Shown here: piece after piece, positions 33,540-44,679 of the stretch
Layout of the letters: each line of letters starts with the position of its first letter
Numbering within the stretch: the stretch's first letter is position 1
Source of the DNA: Brachypodium distachyon
Lineage: Eukaryota > Streptophyta > Magnoliopsida > Poales > Poaceae
Assembly: GCF_000005505.3 (NCBI RefSeq)
Contig: NC_016134.3
Span: 27,913,584 to 27,977,583 of the forward strand
Direction: 5' to 3'
Length of the DNA: 64,000 nucleotides
Made by a program: the position numbers and the translations under genes
The notes under the pieces: generated by a model
What the model was told of the DNA's origin: nothing
Seen by the model: only the letters and a program-made list of their open reading frames with translations
The model's database searches: none

Positions 33540-33960
33540 CGATTGCGCACCCTATGGAAGGTTTTCCCGTCCCTACTCATCAATACTGATGATGAGAGAG
33601 AAGAGACCTACGAGAATGCATAGACTTTTAAAAGTTTCTTCGTAATCTACTTCTGTCTCGTGAATAAATACTTGATGCATGCAAGATCAAATCCTATGAC
33701 GGTGATGACACAAACGAGGCACTAAAAATATTGAATATTGGCTTAGGTATGTTGTGTCGTGTCAAGTTTAGGTGCTTGGAGTTTATGTCCATGATGAAAC
33801 ACTTCACTTGTCTCTATCCAATGTGCCTCTCATTACCGACCATTTGCAAGATTGGAGTTAAAGTCCGCAGATTTCAGCGGGTGCTCTCTAGATATTTCTA
33901 CTTGTCTTGCACCGAAGGTGTTAAAGAAGATAGATTGTGCAATAGAGCACACCCTGAACT
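33540..33960 (+). pseudogene. F-box/LRR pseudogene fragment, left arm of fold-back
   Basis: The plus strand reads LRTLWKVFPSLLINTDDERE, then ETYENA and a TAG. Decayed LRR wording follows (CVVSSLGAWSL-type frames, ELKSADFSGCS). It is homologous to the minus-strand fragment at 30890-31340. Several in-frame stops exclude a functional product. Confidence 0.6.
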
Positions 33961-34186
33961 CTATGGACTTGATGAGCTCCAATCTTGTCAAGTGCTCGAT
34001 ATTGGAAGGCACATTGGATAGAGGCAAGTGAAGTCTCCCATCATGGACATAAACTCCAATCACCTGAACTTGACACAAGAGAACATACTGGGGCCAATAT
34101 TCATTATTTTTGCATACCTCATCATTCATGTCATCATAATCATTGGAATTGATCTTGCATGGATGCAGAGGTAATCTACCCGCCAC
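33905..34186 (-). pseudogene. F-box/LRR pseudogene fragment, right arm of fold-back
   Basis: This is the reverse complement of roughly 33670-33960, sharing gtcaagttcaggtg-ttggagtttatgtccatgatg. The minus strand has a 117-residue open frame (33833-34186) containing VHDGRLHLPLSNVPSNIEHL, then RLELIKSIEF, typical LRR spacing in this F-box family. Together with the left arm it forms another inverted duplicate. Confidence 0.6.
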
Positions 34187-34440
34187 TGGTAACCGGGATG
34201 GAAAACTCTGAGGAGGACTAGTGGCGGTTAACTGATGCGGCCACTGGTACTAGGAGCACTAGTGGCGGTGAAAGTCGCATGAGTGCTCGCACCGCCACTA
34301 GTGCTCTAGTATCAGCGACGGTGGAAGCTAACCGCCACTGGTACTCGTTTCAGATTCTTCCAACGACTTACCAATGACGGTTTGTTTTTTGGACCAGTTG
34401 TACCGCCACTGGAGCTCGTGCGCCAGTAACCCATTCTGGC
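34187..34440. mobile_element. CACTA subterminal repeat remnant
   Basis: The motif accgccact(a/g)gt and its complement (agtggcggt) occur about eight times in both orientations within 250 bp. This is the usual look of CACTA subterminal regions in grasses. The CACTACAAGAAA-type terminus itself was not found, so it is a partial remnant. Confidence 0.55.
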
Positions 34441-36146
34441 GTACTGTGTGCAACTCCCACATATCATATATGCTCTAGATCAAATCACATCTACGCATAG
34501 ATCGCTCTGATACCACTGAAGGGGAACGTAGGCAGAAATTTAAAATTTTCCTACAAATGAACCAACCAAGATCACTATGCGGATGCGATAGATTGATCAC
34601 GTACCAACAACCGTAGCGGAAGTAGATTGTCGTTGAAGCCTGTAGCAGATTCCCGCAGCTAGGTTATACCTCCCAGCCGCGAGAATATTCCTCGCACGAT
34701 CTGCTGCGTCTGAAAGCTTGAAGTAGAAGAACAGCGATCCGCCCGCAAGATCGAAGTGGGCGATCTCTCCACACGTCCCGAAGGAATAGTTCAGCAGCAC
34801 TTCGACGTCCAGTACGAAGAACCGCCGGAAAAAACTAGATCGGAAAGTAGACGATCTACTAATTAGACGTCTAAACTTTAGAGTAGAGAGCTCGGACTTG
34901 ACGGGCAAAAGACAACTAGCGAGAGTGCTCCTATAGTCGGCCACCCCTCCCCTCCTTATATAGGAGGGTGGCCGACCAAAGGAGAAAAGGAGTCCTCCTC
35001 CAAAAGGAGTAGGAGTCCTACCTGGCTCTAATAGGAATAGATATGGACTCCTAATAGGAGTTTTATATCCCCTTCTCCTAACCAAGATGGCCGGCCCCCA
35101 TGGCCAACCTTTGACCACGTGGTCAACCTTTGACCAGGGTTTGACCCACATTTGACTTTTGACTTTTTGCCATTTGACCTTTCGGAATTTCCATCCGATT
35201 CTTCCAGAGGCTTCTAAAACCTTCCGGAAGGTCAAATGGCAAAAAGTGACCTTCAGATAACCATTCGTCGTTAAGCGTGTGACCGCGTAGGTTCGGAAAT
35301 GTGTAGCTACGACACAGTCAATAATTATTTAAAGAGCCTGGACACTCTCAATAATTACTACACATCCACGAAGACTTTCGAGCGAACAATTTGTTACTAA
35401 AAACCATTTCCCTTTGCTTCGCGATACGTTTACAAAACCCGGGGTGAGACTTCCGGTACGCCCGTGAACCAACCCTTGTTCCACTTGTACCTAGTTATCC
35501 CCGTTACCGGTTTTGTACTTTTAACTCGTTCCGTACTCCGATATCTCAATAATCATATCATTCTTGTGTCTGGCCAGACGGTGATAGATATCGTCGTACC
35601 GAGTGGACCCTAAGTGTATCTCTCCACCGATAGAGGAGCAAATCCCAATCTTGAACTATCGAGTCAATTCATACTTTCCGGAGTACCCAGAAATCACCGT
35701 CATGATAATCTTATTACGAGAAACAATAGGTAACACCAAAGTATCCTTCCGATATAAATATCATACGATATTCTCATGGTCCAAGGATAATGATAATTAA
35801 AACAATAACAATAATATCGATAACAAGTAATCGATGTGATCTCTCGGTATATTATTAGTTGGGTCAATCCAACACCATTGTTCAACCAACAATGTGCTCT
35901 CATATATAACCAGCATCATATGCTCATGATCAGGAAAACAAAATCATCAATTATATATAAACTAGTCAAAAAGGCGTGACTAGGGACTTTTAAATTAGGG
36001 TTTATATTTCTACACATGCAAATGAGTTTTCCTCTGAATCTCACATTCAAAAATCATTGCAATTATAGCATAGAAATATAAACATCAATTACAAACTTGG
36101 AAATATAATAATACAATATTATTGCTTCTAGGACATATTCCCTTCA
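34441..36146 (-). mobile_element. Truncated Ty1/copia element, Angela-like LTR
   Basis: In minus orientation an LTR of ~1630 bp (36146 down to 34517) starts TGAAGGGAATATGTCC and ends CGTTCCCCTTCA. The opening followed by tagaagcaataata is characteristic of Angela/BARE-type grass LTRs. Immediately inside it lies a tRNA-Met type primer-binding site (TGGTATCAGAGC, 34504-34515). Only ~75 bp of internal sequence follow before CACTA-derived sequence begins. Gag, pol and the second LTR are gone. Short open frames in it (such as 34597-35235 minus) are not recognised. Confidence 0.8.
34504..34515 (-). other. Primer-binding site for initiator tRNA-Met
   Basis: TGGTATCAGAGC on the minus strand lies directly inside the copia LTR end and is the classical plant copia primer site. 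Confidence 0.85.
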
Positions 36147-36539
36147 TATTTGGGATTAAAAAAAATCGTTGGTTACAATTCATATATGGGATAAAAAGCT
36201 GTCCATCGAACCACCCTGTCTCAAAAATCATAGATTCGCCACTGCTTCAGCGAGTGCTAGCGTGAGCGAGACTCTTTCACGTCCACGTCTCCACGAGGCC
36301 TATCTCGCACATGAGCACCTTTTCTCCCTGGGCCTTGCCTGAGCCGGAGCATGCGTGGGCATTAAATAGCCAATGAATTGAAGGATATAATACTCCTGCA
36401 GGTGACCTGAATTGAAGCGACCAGACGAATCTAACTTAATTAGCGCTAACACGACCTTTCTGATGGGAAAATAACTAAAATATATAACGACCTACAAACT
36501 GGGATGGAGGGAGTAATAGCCAGTGAAGGCTTGTTTTTA
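36147..36539. other. Intergenic, with half-Stowaway scar
   Basis: The first ~40 bases repeat sequence from 30325. Near 36497-36516 the phrase gggatggagggagta looks like a single Stowaway end. No gene is supported. Confidence 0.35.
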
Positions 36540-36982
36540 TACGCTGCTTGTGCTGAGATTTGGGTCTGCTAGAGCTCAAATTGATCCATATAAGGCTTAT
36601 GGAGAAAGTGCTAATTTATTCAAAGAGAAAGTAAAAAAATTGGCATGATAAGAAAATTTAGAAAAGGAGAATTTAAAGTTGGTGATCAAGTACTATTGTT
36701 CAAACTGTCGCTTCAAGTCTTCTGCTGGAAAATTAGTTTCAAAATGGAGTAAACCATTTGTAATAAAAAAATGTTTATCACTAGGGAGCCATATGCCTAT
36801 ACGAGGAGGATCCAAGTAAAAACTTTTGTTGTGAATAGCCAAAGAATACAAGGAAACGAGCATCCCATGCGACCGTGGATGGGATAAAGATGACTCGACG
36901 TGTTACTATTATTGGTTTTGTGGATCAAGCAGACACTGAGCCTGCACATCGATTCGAAGCCTGGCGGAAGAAGGAAGATATA
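36540..36982 (+). pseudogene. Ty3-type integrase C-terminal fragment, copy 2
   Basis: This is a close relative of 26585-27065: shared phrases ttgatccatataaggcttatg, aagttggtgatca and tgcgaccgtggatggg-like. It again encodes a broken FKVGDQVLLF...VNSQRIQGNE...PWMG tail. It is followed by the insertion site of a Mutator-like element. It has different breaks from copy 1. Confidence 0.6.
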
Positions 36983-37789
36983 GGACCGAGATCCAGTGCC
37001 CTGCCAGAGGCAGGGCACGGCGTGCCCTTCTCCCATACATCCACCGCTCATTCAAATCTGACGGTCAGCAGGGATTCACTCCCCATGGGAGGCACTTGTG
37101 CTGTCAAAAAACGAGCACAGGAAACACTTCGCAAGGTTCGGCTCTCCTTCCGCCATTGTCGAGGGAAAGGGATGGGATGGAACTCCGGCGGCGCGCGGAC
37201 GAGGGCTTCCTAATGCCTCCATAGAAACCGTCGCCATGGATGGTTGTGAGTCAGGAATCCGCCACGATGCAAGGCCGCAAGGGGTCTCCGGATTTGGGGG
37301 TGGTCCTTTCAGCAGCAGGCGGGCATGCATCAACGAGAGAGTTTAAGAGGTAGACGAGCACGAGGGCAGGCGTCACCGCCCAGCACTGGAACACCCGGTG
37401 TCCGCAGCGACCTGCCCTTGGAGGAGCAGCCTGGGGTGGTCACAGGGGGAGAGAAGGAAGCCGACGGCACGGGGCGTCGAAGCGGCGGCGCGAGATGGTC
37501 GCATGGGGAGCGGGAGGAGCAGGCCGCGCGGGGCGTCGGAGCAGGGGGAGCGGAGGGAGCCGGCATCCCAGTTGGTGGGCGTGCCATTTCACGCGGCGGC
37601 GGCGGCCGGCGAAGCAGAAGTCCTGCGCCGTTTTCCTCGTCTAATCGAAGAAATGACTTTGTGAGCATTTTTTTTTTACAGTACCAAGGGCTGTTAATAT
37701 TTGCTGGTCGTCAGATTGGAATGGACGGTGGATGAGGATGAGCAGGGCAATGCGTGCCCTGCCTCTGGCAGGGCACCGGATCCCAGTCC
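36983..37789. mobile_element. Mutator-like element with 9-bp duplication GAAGATATA
   Basis: Perfect 9-bp flanking repeats GAAGATATA (36974-36982 and 37790-37798) enclose an 807-bp element. Its ends are ~90-bp imperfect inverted repeats (GGACcGaGATCCaGTGCC with the nested palindrome CCTGCCAGAGGCAGGG). The interior is GC-rich, with long open frames on both strands (37325-37735 plus, 37330-37668 minus) that are low-complexity Gly/Arg/Pro/Ser. There is no transposase. The frames probably reflect GC content, or a captured fragment of unknown origin. Confidence 0.88.
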
Positions 37790-37823
37790 GAAGATATATA
37801 GTGACTGTTTAGGATGCGTTCTT

Positions 37824-38070
37824 TTTTTTTTTAGGAAACACAGTACAGAAGCAGACGCTCACACACGCACACCCTACACCTAGGAGCATCTCCGAGAGAC
37901 TCGTCCGACATATCATCTTGAGATTGACGAAGTCACCATGCGTCACTCTCACTAAAAACACAACGCCGGTTAGGTCATCTAGTGCAATACGAACACCCAC
38001 ATCAAATGTGAGACTTGAATCTGGATGGGTTGATTCCACCACAAGTAACCAAACAACTAACTCAATTCGC
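37824..38070 (-). mobile_element. Short LINE/SINE-type insertion with ~17-bp target duplication
   Basis: GTTTAGGATGCGTTCTT (37807-37823) recurs as GTTTAGGATGTGCTCTT (38071-38087). A T-run starts the insert, so it lies in minus orientation with a poly(A) tail. The tail-proximal words (cagtacagaagcagacgctc, then acacacgcacacc) match the usual 3' end of grass LINEs. The 247-bp length indicates heavy 5' truncation or a SINE. Confidence 0.7.
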
Positions 38071-38087
38071 GTTTAGGATGTGCTCTT

Positions 38088-38519
38088 CGGTTGGCCAGAT
38101 CAGGCCCTTGTTCTGAATCCGACGACGTGCGCAACACTACCTGCTGTCCCTTTAGTCTGGTGATTTGGAGTTTCAACACGGCTCTGGATAAGTGGATAAA
38201 ACCTGGGCTGCAACACTTCTTCCTACAATAGCCCGGCTCTTTCCATACGGCCCAGTCAGCCCAACCAACTAGATAAATCCGGGAGCAGCTGTCTTGTTGG
38301 GCTGCCGGTGCGGACGGTGCCCACCAATTGCTTAGGCGGCTTCTTTCAAAAAAAAAAATTGGCTTAGGCAGCACACTGAAGGTAGCGTCCCTGGCCCTGC
38401 AGGATGGCTTTTCTCAATGTCTCCAGGATGGCCGTCTCCTATGTACATGTCGTCATGTCCTCATGACGTGGATGCGGTGGCCCGATCTTTCGATGAGATT
38501 GGTAACTCTCAATTTGGAT
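38088..38519. other. Intergenic, no gene recognised
   Basis: The small open frames here (for example 38057-38374 minus) have no recognisable features. An A-run at about 38349-38358 may be a further retroposed tail. Confidence 0.35.
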
Positions 38520-39500
38520 AGGAGGTGACGTTGACGATCCGACTACGTCCTAGGAGGCAGCGTATTAGCAATCGATACACCAACTCCATAGAGTTATTGA
38601 TCACGCGGGGGCACGATCAACCTGACCACGAAGGTCTTTGTTCCTGCAAGCCATCGAAGAACAAGTAAGAACAAGATAAATAGCGGATGCAATCTGAAAT
38701 TGCGAATATACTATATCAAACCAATGTCTCAACGAGACGATAAGTTGGGGCTCCGAAAGCGGTAAAACAGGTGGTCTAATACACGAAGTAGTAGCGATGG
38801 CTAACTTTTAACTAAACAAAACCCAAGACTCCTTAGGGGGCTCATGGGGTATATAAAGAAGGAGGGAGAGATATTTTCGTCCACCTTGAGTAAGGAGGCC
38901 AAAATCCAACTCTATCTCTAACTTTCCTAACAAATTACAACTCTTTAGGAAAAGGAAAAACAGATCCGTCAGCTTGTTTTGTCCGCCACGGTCAGCACGA
39001 GTCGAATCTCTTGATGGGGACAGATCCGTCGGAAAGGTCTTGTAATTACCTTTCCAACAAGCACTTGTTTGCTTGATTTGGACTCCGGATGCGGCCTGGG
39101 TGATTAAAACAAATTCGGGTCTCCTGACAGTTCGGACCCGAATCGGATTCAACTTTAATTCGTGATATTTTTCTCTAGCAAGCTCCGAATCATGTGCCGT
39201 TTGATTTGTTGGAAAGTACACTTGAAATCCTTCCCTCTCAGCTGTATGAATGCTTGATTCTTGTTGGCCCTCCCGTTTGTCTCCATCATATCTCATCTTG
39301 ACCTTGGACTTGAAAAGCTCGACAAGATGCCTAAGTAATAAAACGAGACAAGATAGTAGTAGCTCCGCCTCTTCATAAATATGACAATGAAAACAATTAC
39401 TACTTGAATTCACCTGATTATAAATCTTGTCAAATATTATAGAATTGAGAGTATCAAAGGTCGTATCCATGGTTAGCATGTCCATATCACCTCATATATC
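38520..39500 (-). mobile_element. LTR-retrotransposon fragment with 225-residue ORF
   Basis: Read on the minus strand, 38700-38520 resembles the leader end of a grass LTR element (cttcgatggcttgcaggaac, then ttcgtggtcaggttgatcgtg). The minus-strand frame 39485-38808 (225 residues) stays open, with wording such as FVLITQAASGVQIKQTSACW and PTDLSPSRDSTRADRGGQNK. I associate this with repetitive grass DNA but cannot name the domain. It has no reverse transcriptase or integrase motif. Ends and orientation are uncertain. Confidence 0.4.
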
Positions 39501-40780
39501 AGCCGCTCTTCTCTCTCATTTGATTAGATAGTAACAAAAGACAGGACACTGACTAGAAGGCAAATGCTTCAATGTTTTTCATTGCTTTTCTGTGTTTTTG
39601 TTGGACTAACTTCATTGGTTTCCGTTTTTTTTCAATTAAGTTTTATTCCAGCAAAAGCAATATTGTGCCAGAAATTGATTATTGTATTGTTATATTGTTT
39701 TATTCGAATAACCTCACTGTGTTTCAATATTTTTTGAATTGAATTATTTCAACAAAAACATTGTTTTGCATTGAATTAACATATTGTTTTAATGATATTA
39801 GTAGATTTGACAAGGCTTATCTCGAGAGACTTGTGCGTCGGTGATACCCCACTTCCTCCTCTCCTGAGTGCGGTGTTTTGAATCTCAGGCTCCTTGCAGC
39901 CCAAAATTTAAATTTTTAAAAACAATAGTTAGAAGCTTTCACAAATTCTGAAGAAATTTATACAACATATGATCTAAATAAAAAGATAAATTTGTGAATT
40001 TACAATAGCAAATACTACTCTTTATGCCAAATACATATTGCACTTTTTTTGTATAACCTAAGGATAAAAAAATCTCAACAAAGTTTTTTGGGTGAGTAAT
40101 GTACATTCATATGCACAAAGGATATTCTTTTAGAACGTATTGAATTTTATAAATATGATTTTAAATTCTCTGATATCCTATTCAACGTCGACATCGAATC
40201 TAAGGCTCAACTCAACTTTCTTTTTCATCCAGCGTGTACCACCATATTTTTACCAAATTGTCGCCATGTCGGGAGAAGGAAACAAAAATATTAAAAGAAA
40301 AATCCAATGAAATTTCTAAAAAAATCAAATTAACATGGAACTAATTTGTGTTTTTCAAAATTTTATCCATGCCACTGCCACAAGTTCAGAACCACTGGCT
40401 AGTCACGCTCTTTCATTTATTTATGCTCATGTCACACACAAAAAAAACGTTCTCAAAGTCTGTGCCACCTAACGATCACTGGCCAGTCACGGACTTTCAT
40501 TTATTTGCGCACATGCATGCATCATCTGGCTTGCACACTTCCCAAAGACGGACCATTCTGTCATGACCCTTTCGTCCCCATTCGAGGGTGTTTTCTTTTT
40601 CAGCGAGAGAATTGACCATTCTGTCCTAAAACCCAGAGCGAGGCTATATTTGGTAGGACCCACAGTCAGTGAGTGTTACTCCTGTGAGTCCAAGGACAAA
40701 TACAGCACCGAGTGCCAAGAGAGGAGGCAGAGCTGCGTCCCAGCGGGGGGAGGGAGCCGGCTTCTCCTCCCTCCAGTAAC
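39501..40780. other. AT-rich intergenic and upstream region of the B3 gene
   Basis: No gene is supported. A ~82-bp duplicated unit is visible near 40390-40520 (cactgg-tagtcacg-(c/g)-tctttcatttattt...catg). The last ~120 bases before 40871 are GA/GC-rich and probably hold the 5' UTR of the B3 gene. No clear TATA box was seen. Confidence 0.4.
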
Positions 40781-40870
40781 TGAAGCTTTATACCTCGGCC
40801 ATGTCCTCGTAGAGAGGGAGATAGTGTGTAGGGGCTAGGGTAGGTGAGGAAAGTGGCGGCTTTTATAGGC

Positions 40871-43800
40871 ATGGCGCGGCGCCAGGAGCAGGGGAGCCGG
40901 CGGCGGGAGCAGCAGGAGAGGGAGAGGCGGCGGCGGGAGGAGCTGGAGAGGGAGGAGAGCACGGCGGCGGGGGAGAAAGAGAAGGAGAAGGAGAAGGAAA
41001 AGGAGGAGAGCACGGTGGCGGCGGCCATGGTGGCGACGGAGAAGGAAAATGGGGAGGATAAAGAGAAGGAGAAGGAGGGGGAAGAGGAGAAGTTTGGGCA
41101 GCAATTCTTCAGGGTGTTCCTGCCCCAGCAATACGGGGAGAGATTGGTGAGGTTCTCTGACTGAATCTTTGATTAAACCCCATGCGTTGTTGCCTGATTC
41201 CTTGATCGATTGAAGTCTCTGTGTAGTTGTTTCTCTCGATCGGATGTTAATTGTGTGCTCATTCGGGGGAAAAGGGCTGGGAGAGTTCTCTGAGAGAACT
41301 TCTCTCTGCTCTAGGAGAATTTGCTTTTTATTGTGTATCTGATGCCAGAGGTGGACTGGATGTTTAGGATATGTGAGTCCTGTATGATGTTGATCGATGT
41401 TTATTTCCCTTTCTTATCTAGCCAAAGTTTTTTTTTAAGATTCTGTGCTGATTCTGCTTTTGAATTTGGGAATAAAGCTATCCTTTTGATTCACTGTCTG
41501 TTGACAGAAGAATGTACTTTGTGGATGTTTTATTAAATCCATCATGATATGTATATCATAATATACTTATTTGATATTCTAAACGTTCATACGTTTTTCT
41601 ATAAACTTGGTCAAACTTTAAGAAGTTTTACTTAGGCGAAGCTAGGACTTTTTATACTTCCTCCGTCTGCGACACTTATTATGGATCGGAGGGAGTACTA
41701 TTTTGGAACAGAGGTAGTACTTATGTATAGAGATGTAGCTGCATCTTTGTGCACACCTTGTGTGATGGTGATGTCCTCATCACATCGCCCTATAGAATAT
41801 CGGTAAATTCCAAAGTAGAGGGACCAAGTTTATTAAAGGTCAGAATCAAATGCGTATGTTACCCTTTTCTGAACTCACTTGAACATTAACGTCAAGTAAA
41901 TTGTAATAATGGTCTGCTAAATAATTTCCCCAGGATGATGAATGTGATACTTAAAATAGAAGTTGCGTATGTGGATATCATTTGTGTAAATTATGCATGG
42001 TTTCATATTTGGTGCATCTTTTAAATATGCAATGTTTGAAATGCATTATGGCGTCATCTGTGCAGGGAACAAGTGCTATTTAGATGCTGTTGCAATATTT
42101 TGTTAAGGCACTTTTTCTGTCTTTCATTCTGTAATTTCAGGTTTGTTTATCTGTCACATGATATCGCAAATTGTAGTTTTTCTTCGAATTGTAATCATAT
42201 TTCACATTGTTAACAAGACTGATGTCTTATCTAGAAAAATAATAACAAGTCTTTATATATTGATACTGTGTAGAGAATTCCACTATCATTCAACCAATAC
42301 CTTCGCAATCAGCCTGCTGGAATGGTTTCCCTAAAAGGTCAGAGTGGAAACATATGGCTTGCAGAGCTGGCTGTAGACACCGAAGGATTGTTCTTTGCGA
42401 ATGGATGGAAGGAATTTGTCAGAGATCATTCCATTGAGACAGGTCACTTTTTAACCTTCCGTTATGATGGGCGCTCAAAATTCTCAGTGGTAGTGTTTGA
42501 TGGAAAGTGCATTGAGAAGCCATCAGCTTTCCATGCTAGGCCTTGCAAGGACCTGATTGTTAAACTGGAAAATGGTGAAGGAGACATGGGCATGAATGCA
42601 ACTGATCCTTCACAAATATTGGTTTCCCCCCTAGGGGGGAGCAATGAAAACACAAGGGAGAGGGTTAGTGAAATGGATGCAAATGGCACTATATTGCAAA
42701 GGTGCTCTAGTGTCTTGGAAAAGGGTAAGAAAATAAGTCCTGGAGTTTTAGTTGGTACTAATAAGACAGCATCGACAAGCCTTAACAAGGACATGAGTGT
42801 ATCTGACCAATCAGAGAGTGTTCCCAATGAGGAGAGTATTGGAACTACAAGGAAGAGGATTAGAGAAATGGATGCAAATGGCTCTACATCGGAGAAGTGC
42901 TCTAAAGTCTCCGAAATGGTTATGAAAAAAGGGCCTGAAGCTTCGGTTGTTAATAATGAGGCCTCAACTAGCCTTAACATGGACATGAATGCAGCTGGCC
43001 CAGCAGAATCATTGCTTGCCACCCCAGAGGACAGTAATGGAACCACAAGGAAGAGGGTTAAAGAAATCAATGTAAATGACTCTACATTTAAGAAGTGCTC
43101 TAGTGCCTCAGTAAAGGGTAAGGAAAAGTGTCCTGTGGCTTCAGTTGGTACTTACAAGTCCACGACAACAAGCCGTAACAGTACTGAAGGTAAAACCTCA
43201 TTCAAATTTTAAAATGGTATAGGATTCAGTTTGACATAGTCTGAGTGACAATTGAAGTGCAGCTATTTTAAACTGCTGTAGTGCCAAACAGATAATGTGG
43301 AGTCGAGTTCAGATCTGCATAATAATTGCATCGGTCACTTGCCCCATTAATTGTACAGTGCAGTACATTACTTATTTTCTTTATTGGTTGCCATGCATGG
43401 TCATAATTTAGGAAGCCATCTGTTGTGTAAATATAGGCAAAAGTAATCGCTAGGACAGACCCATCTCTAAGCTCTAGGTTAGAGGCGACCAATTCCATTT
43501 TCCTTAACACTGATTGTGAAAGCCATTGTCGGAGGCTAGCTGGTATTTTGAAATGCTATAGATTCATATTATGTTCCTTCAAACATAATCTTTGCATCAC
43601 AGAATCTGATTCCGAAAGCAGCATGTTGGAACAAAGTATCTCTTCCATCAAGGCTGAAATATCCTCACCCATGCGACTCAGAAAGAATAAGGATGTGCCT
43701 AAATGTGGTAAATGTAAGTTATCCATCCCCAGAACCCTTCTGGGATGCAATTCTTTTGAATTGCATGATTCTGAATAATTTGATGATGTTGCGCTTGTCA

Positions 43801-44679
43801 GACATTGCAACAGGTCAAAGACAACTACTAGTAATATCGCAAAGGCCACCAGTAACTGAAGAACAGAAGAACCATGCTCTTCAAAGGGCAAAGAAATTTA
43901 AATCCAAGAACCCTTTCGCTCTCCAGATCATGAAGGAGTCTTATGTATATGTGGGATTTTTCATGGTAATGATACTCTCCACATTCCTTGTGTGCATGAA
44001 CACTATTCTTGGGTGCATTTTGAATTGCCAAAATGATACTGGCACTGGTAATGTTAAATCTTTTTGTTATAAATGTTTTCTCTGTTTTTAGAGAATTTTC
44101 TTGGTGGCTGCTTAAAAAGGTTCTAAGCCAGTTCAATTTCAACATCCATTTGCATCATTACTTTATGACATAAATTTCTACTTTTCGACAAAAAAAATAC
44201 GACATAAATTTCTACTGATCTTTGTCAACTAAATTATCAAGTGGTGTGAATAACACAAAAACTCAAGTGGTTATGTGGTTGTCATGTTTCTCCCACTCGT
44301 TTGATTAATAGTTGTGTCATATACATGTGTATGTAGTGGCACTGGTTGCTTTATTTGTGCTGTTATCACTTTCCTGAATTACTTTCTTGTATTGCAGAAT
44401 CTACCATGTGGATTTGTCAGGGATTGTCTTCCCCGAGCCAACAAGAAGTTAAAACTCTGGGATCCACAAGGAAAGTCTTGGGATGTTAACTACGTCTACT
44501 ACAGCGCCCGTGCTGTTGGCGCTTTCAGTGGTGGCTGGAGCAAGTTTTCACTAGGCAATAATCTGGAGAAGTTCGATATCTGTGTCTTCGAGCTCATCTC
44601 CAAGGACGACATAAAAGTGCACATCTACAGAGTCGTCCCTGAAATAACTCCATTTCTTCCTGGTACTAACAGGAAATAA
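40871..44679 (+). CDS. REM-type B3 domain transcription factor, five exons
   Basis: Exons 40871-41146, 42274-43189, 43603-43713, 43802-43965 and 44398-44679 join with GT..AG introns and no frame conflict into 582 residues. The ATG at 40871 (GGCATGGCG) is the first in frame; a GTG nine codons upstream was rejected. Order: Arg/Glu/Lys-rich N-terminus likely to form a helix (1-75); first B3 domain (about 77-170, FFRVFLPQQYGERL, FANGWKEFVRDH, LTFRYDG); a hydrophilic linker with three ~65-residue repeats (about 220-395); second B3 domain (about 462-570, KNPFALQIMKESYVY, WDVNYVYYSARAVGAFSGGW). Two-B3 proteins of the REM class are nuclear DNA-binding proteins, many of them acting in reproductive tissue; the target is unknown. 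The exon 3 donor could be GTAAGT (43714) or GTAAAT six bases earlier. Confidence 0.88.
41655..41697. mobile_element. Stowaway scar in intron 1 of the B3 gene
   Basis: tacttcctccgtc and atcggagggagta form inverted Stowaway ends with hardly any interior, 43 bp in all. It lies within the first intron of the B3 gene. Confidence 0.55.
42646..43195 (+). repeat. Three tandem ~195-bp coding repeats in B3 linker
   Basis: The phrase (R/K)(E/K)R(V/I)(S/R/K)E(M/I)(D/N)(A/V)N recurs at about 42658, 42855 and 43050 with a constant ~195-bp (65-codon) period. Each unit goes on with a Cys-Ser pair, a Lys-rich patch and a TSLN or TTS motif. Confidence 0.8.

Noticed and set aside
34597..35235. 212-codon minus-strand ORF
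   Set aside because: It lies wholly within the Angela-like copia LTR, where such frames are common and not conserved as proteins.
37325..37735. 136-codon plus-strand ORF in the MULE core
   Set aside because: Gly/Arg-rich low-complexity reading with an overlapping long frame on the other strand; GC content explains both. Kept only as possible cargo.
42462..43070. 202-codon minus-strand ORF
   Set aside because: It is antisense to exon 2 of the B3 gene, and its periodicity simply mirrors the linker repeats.
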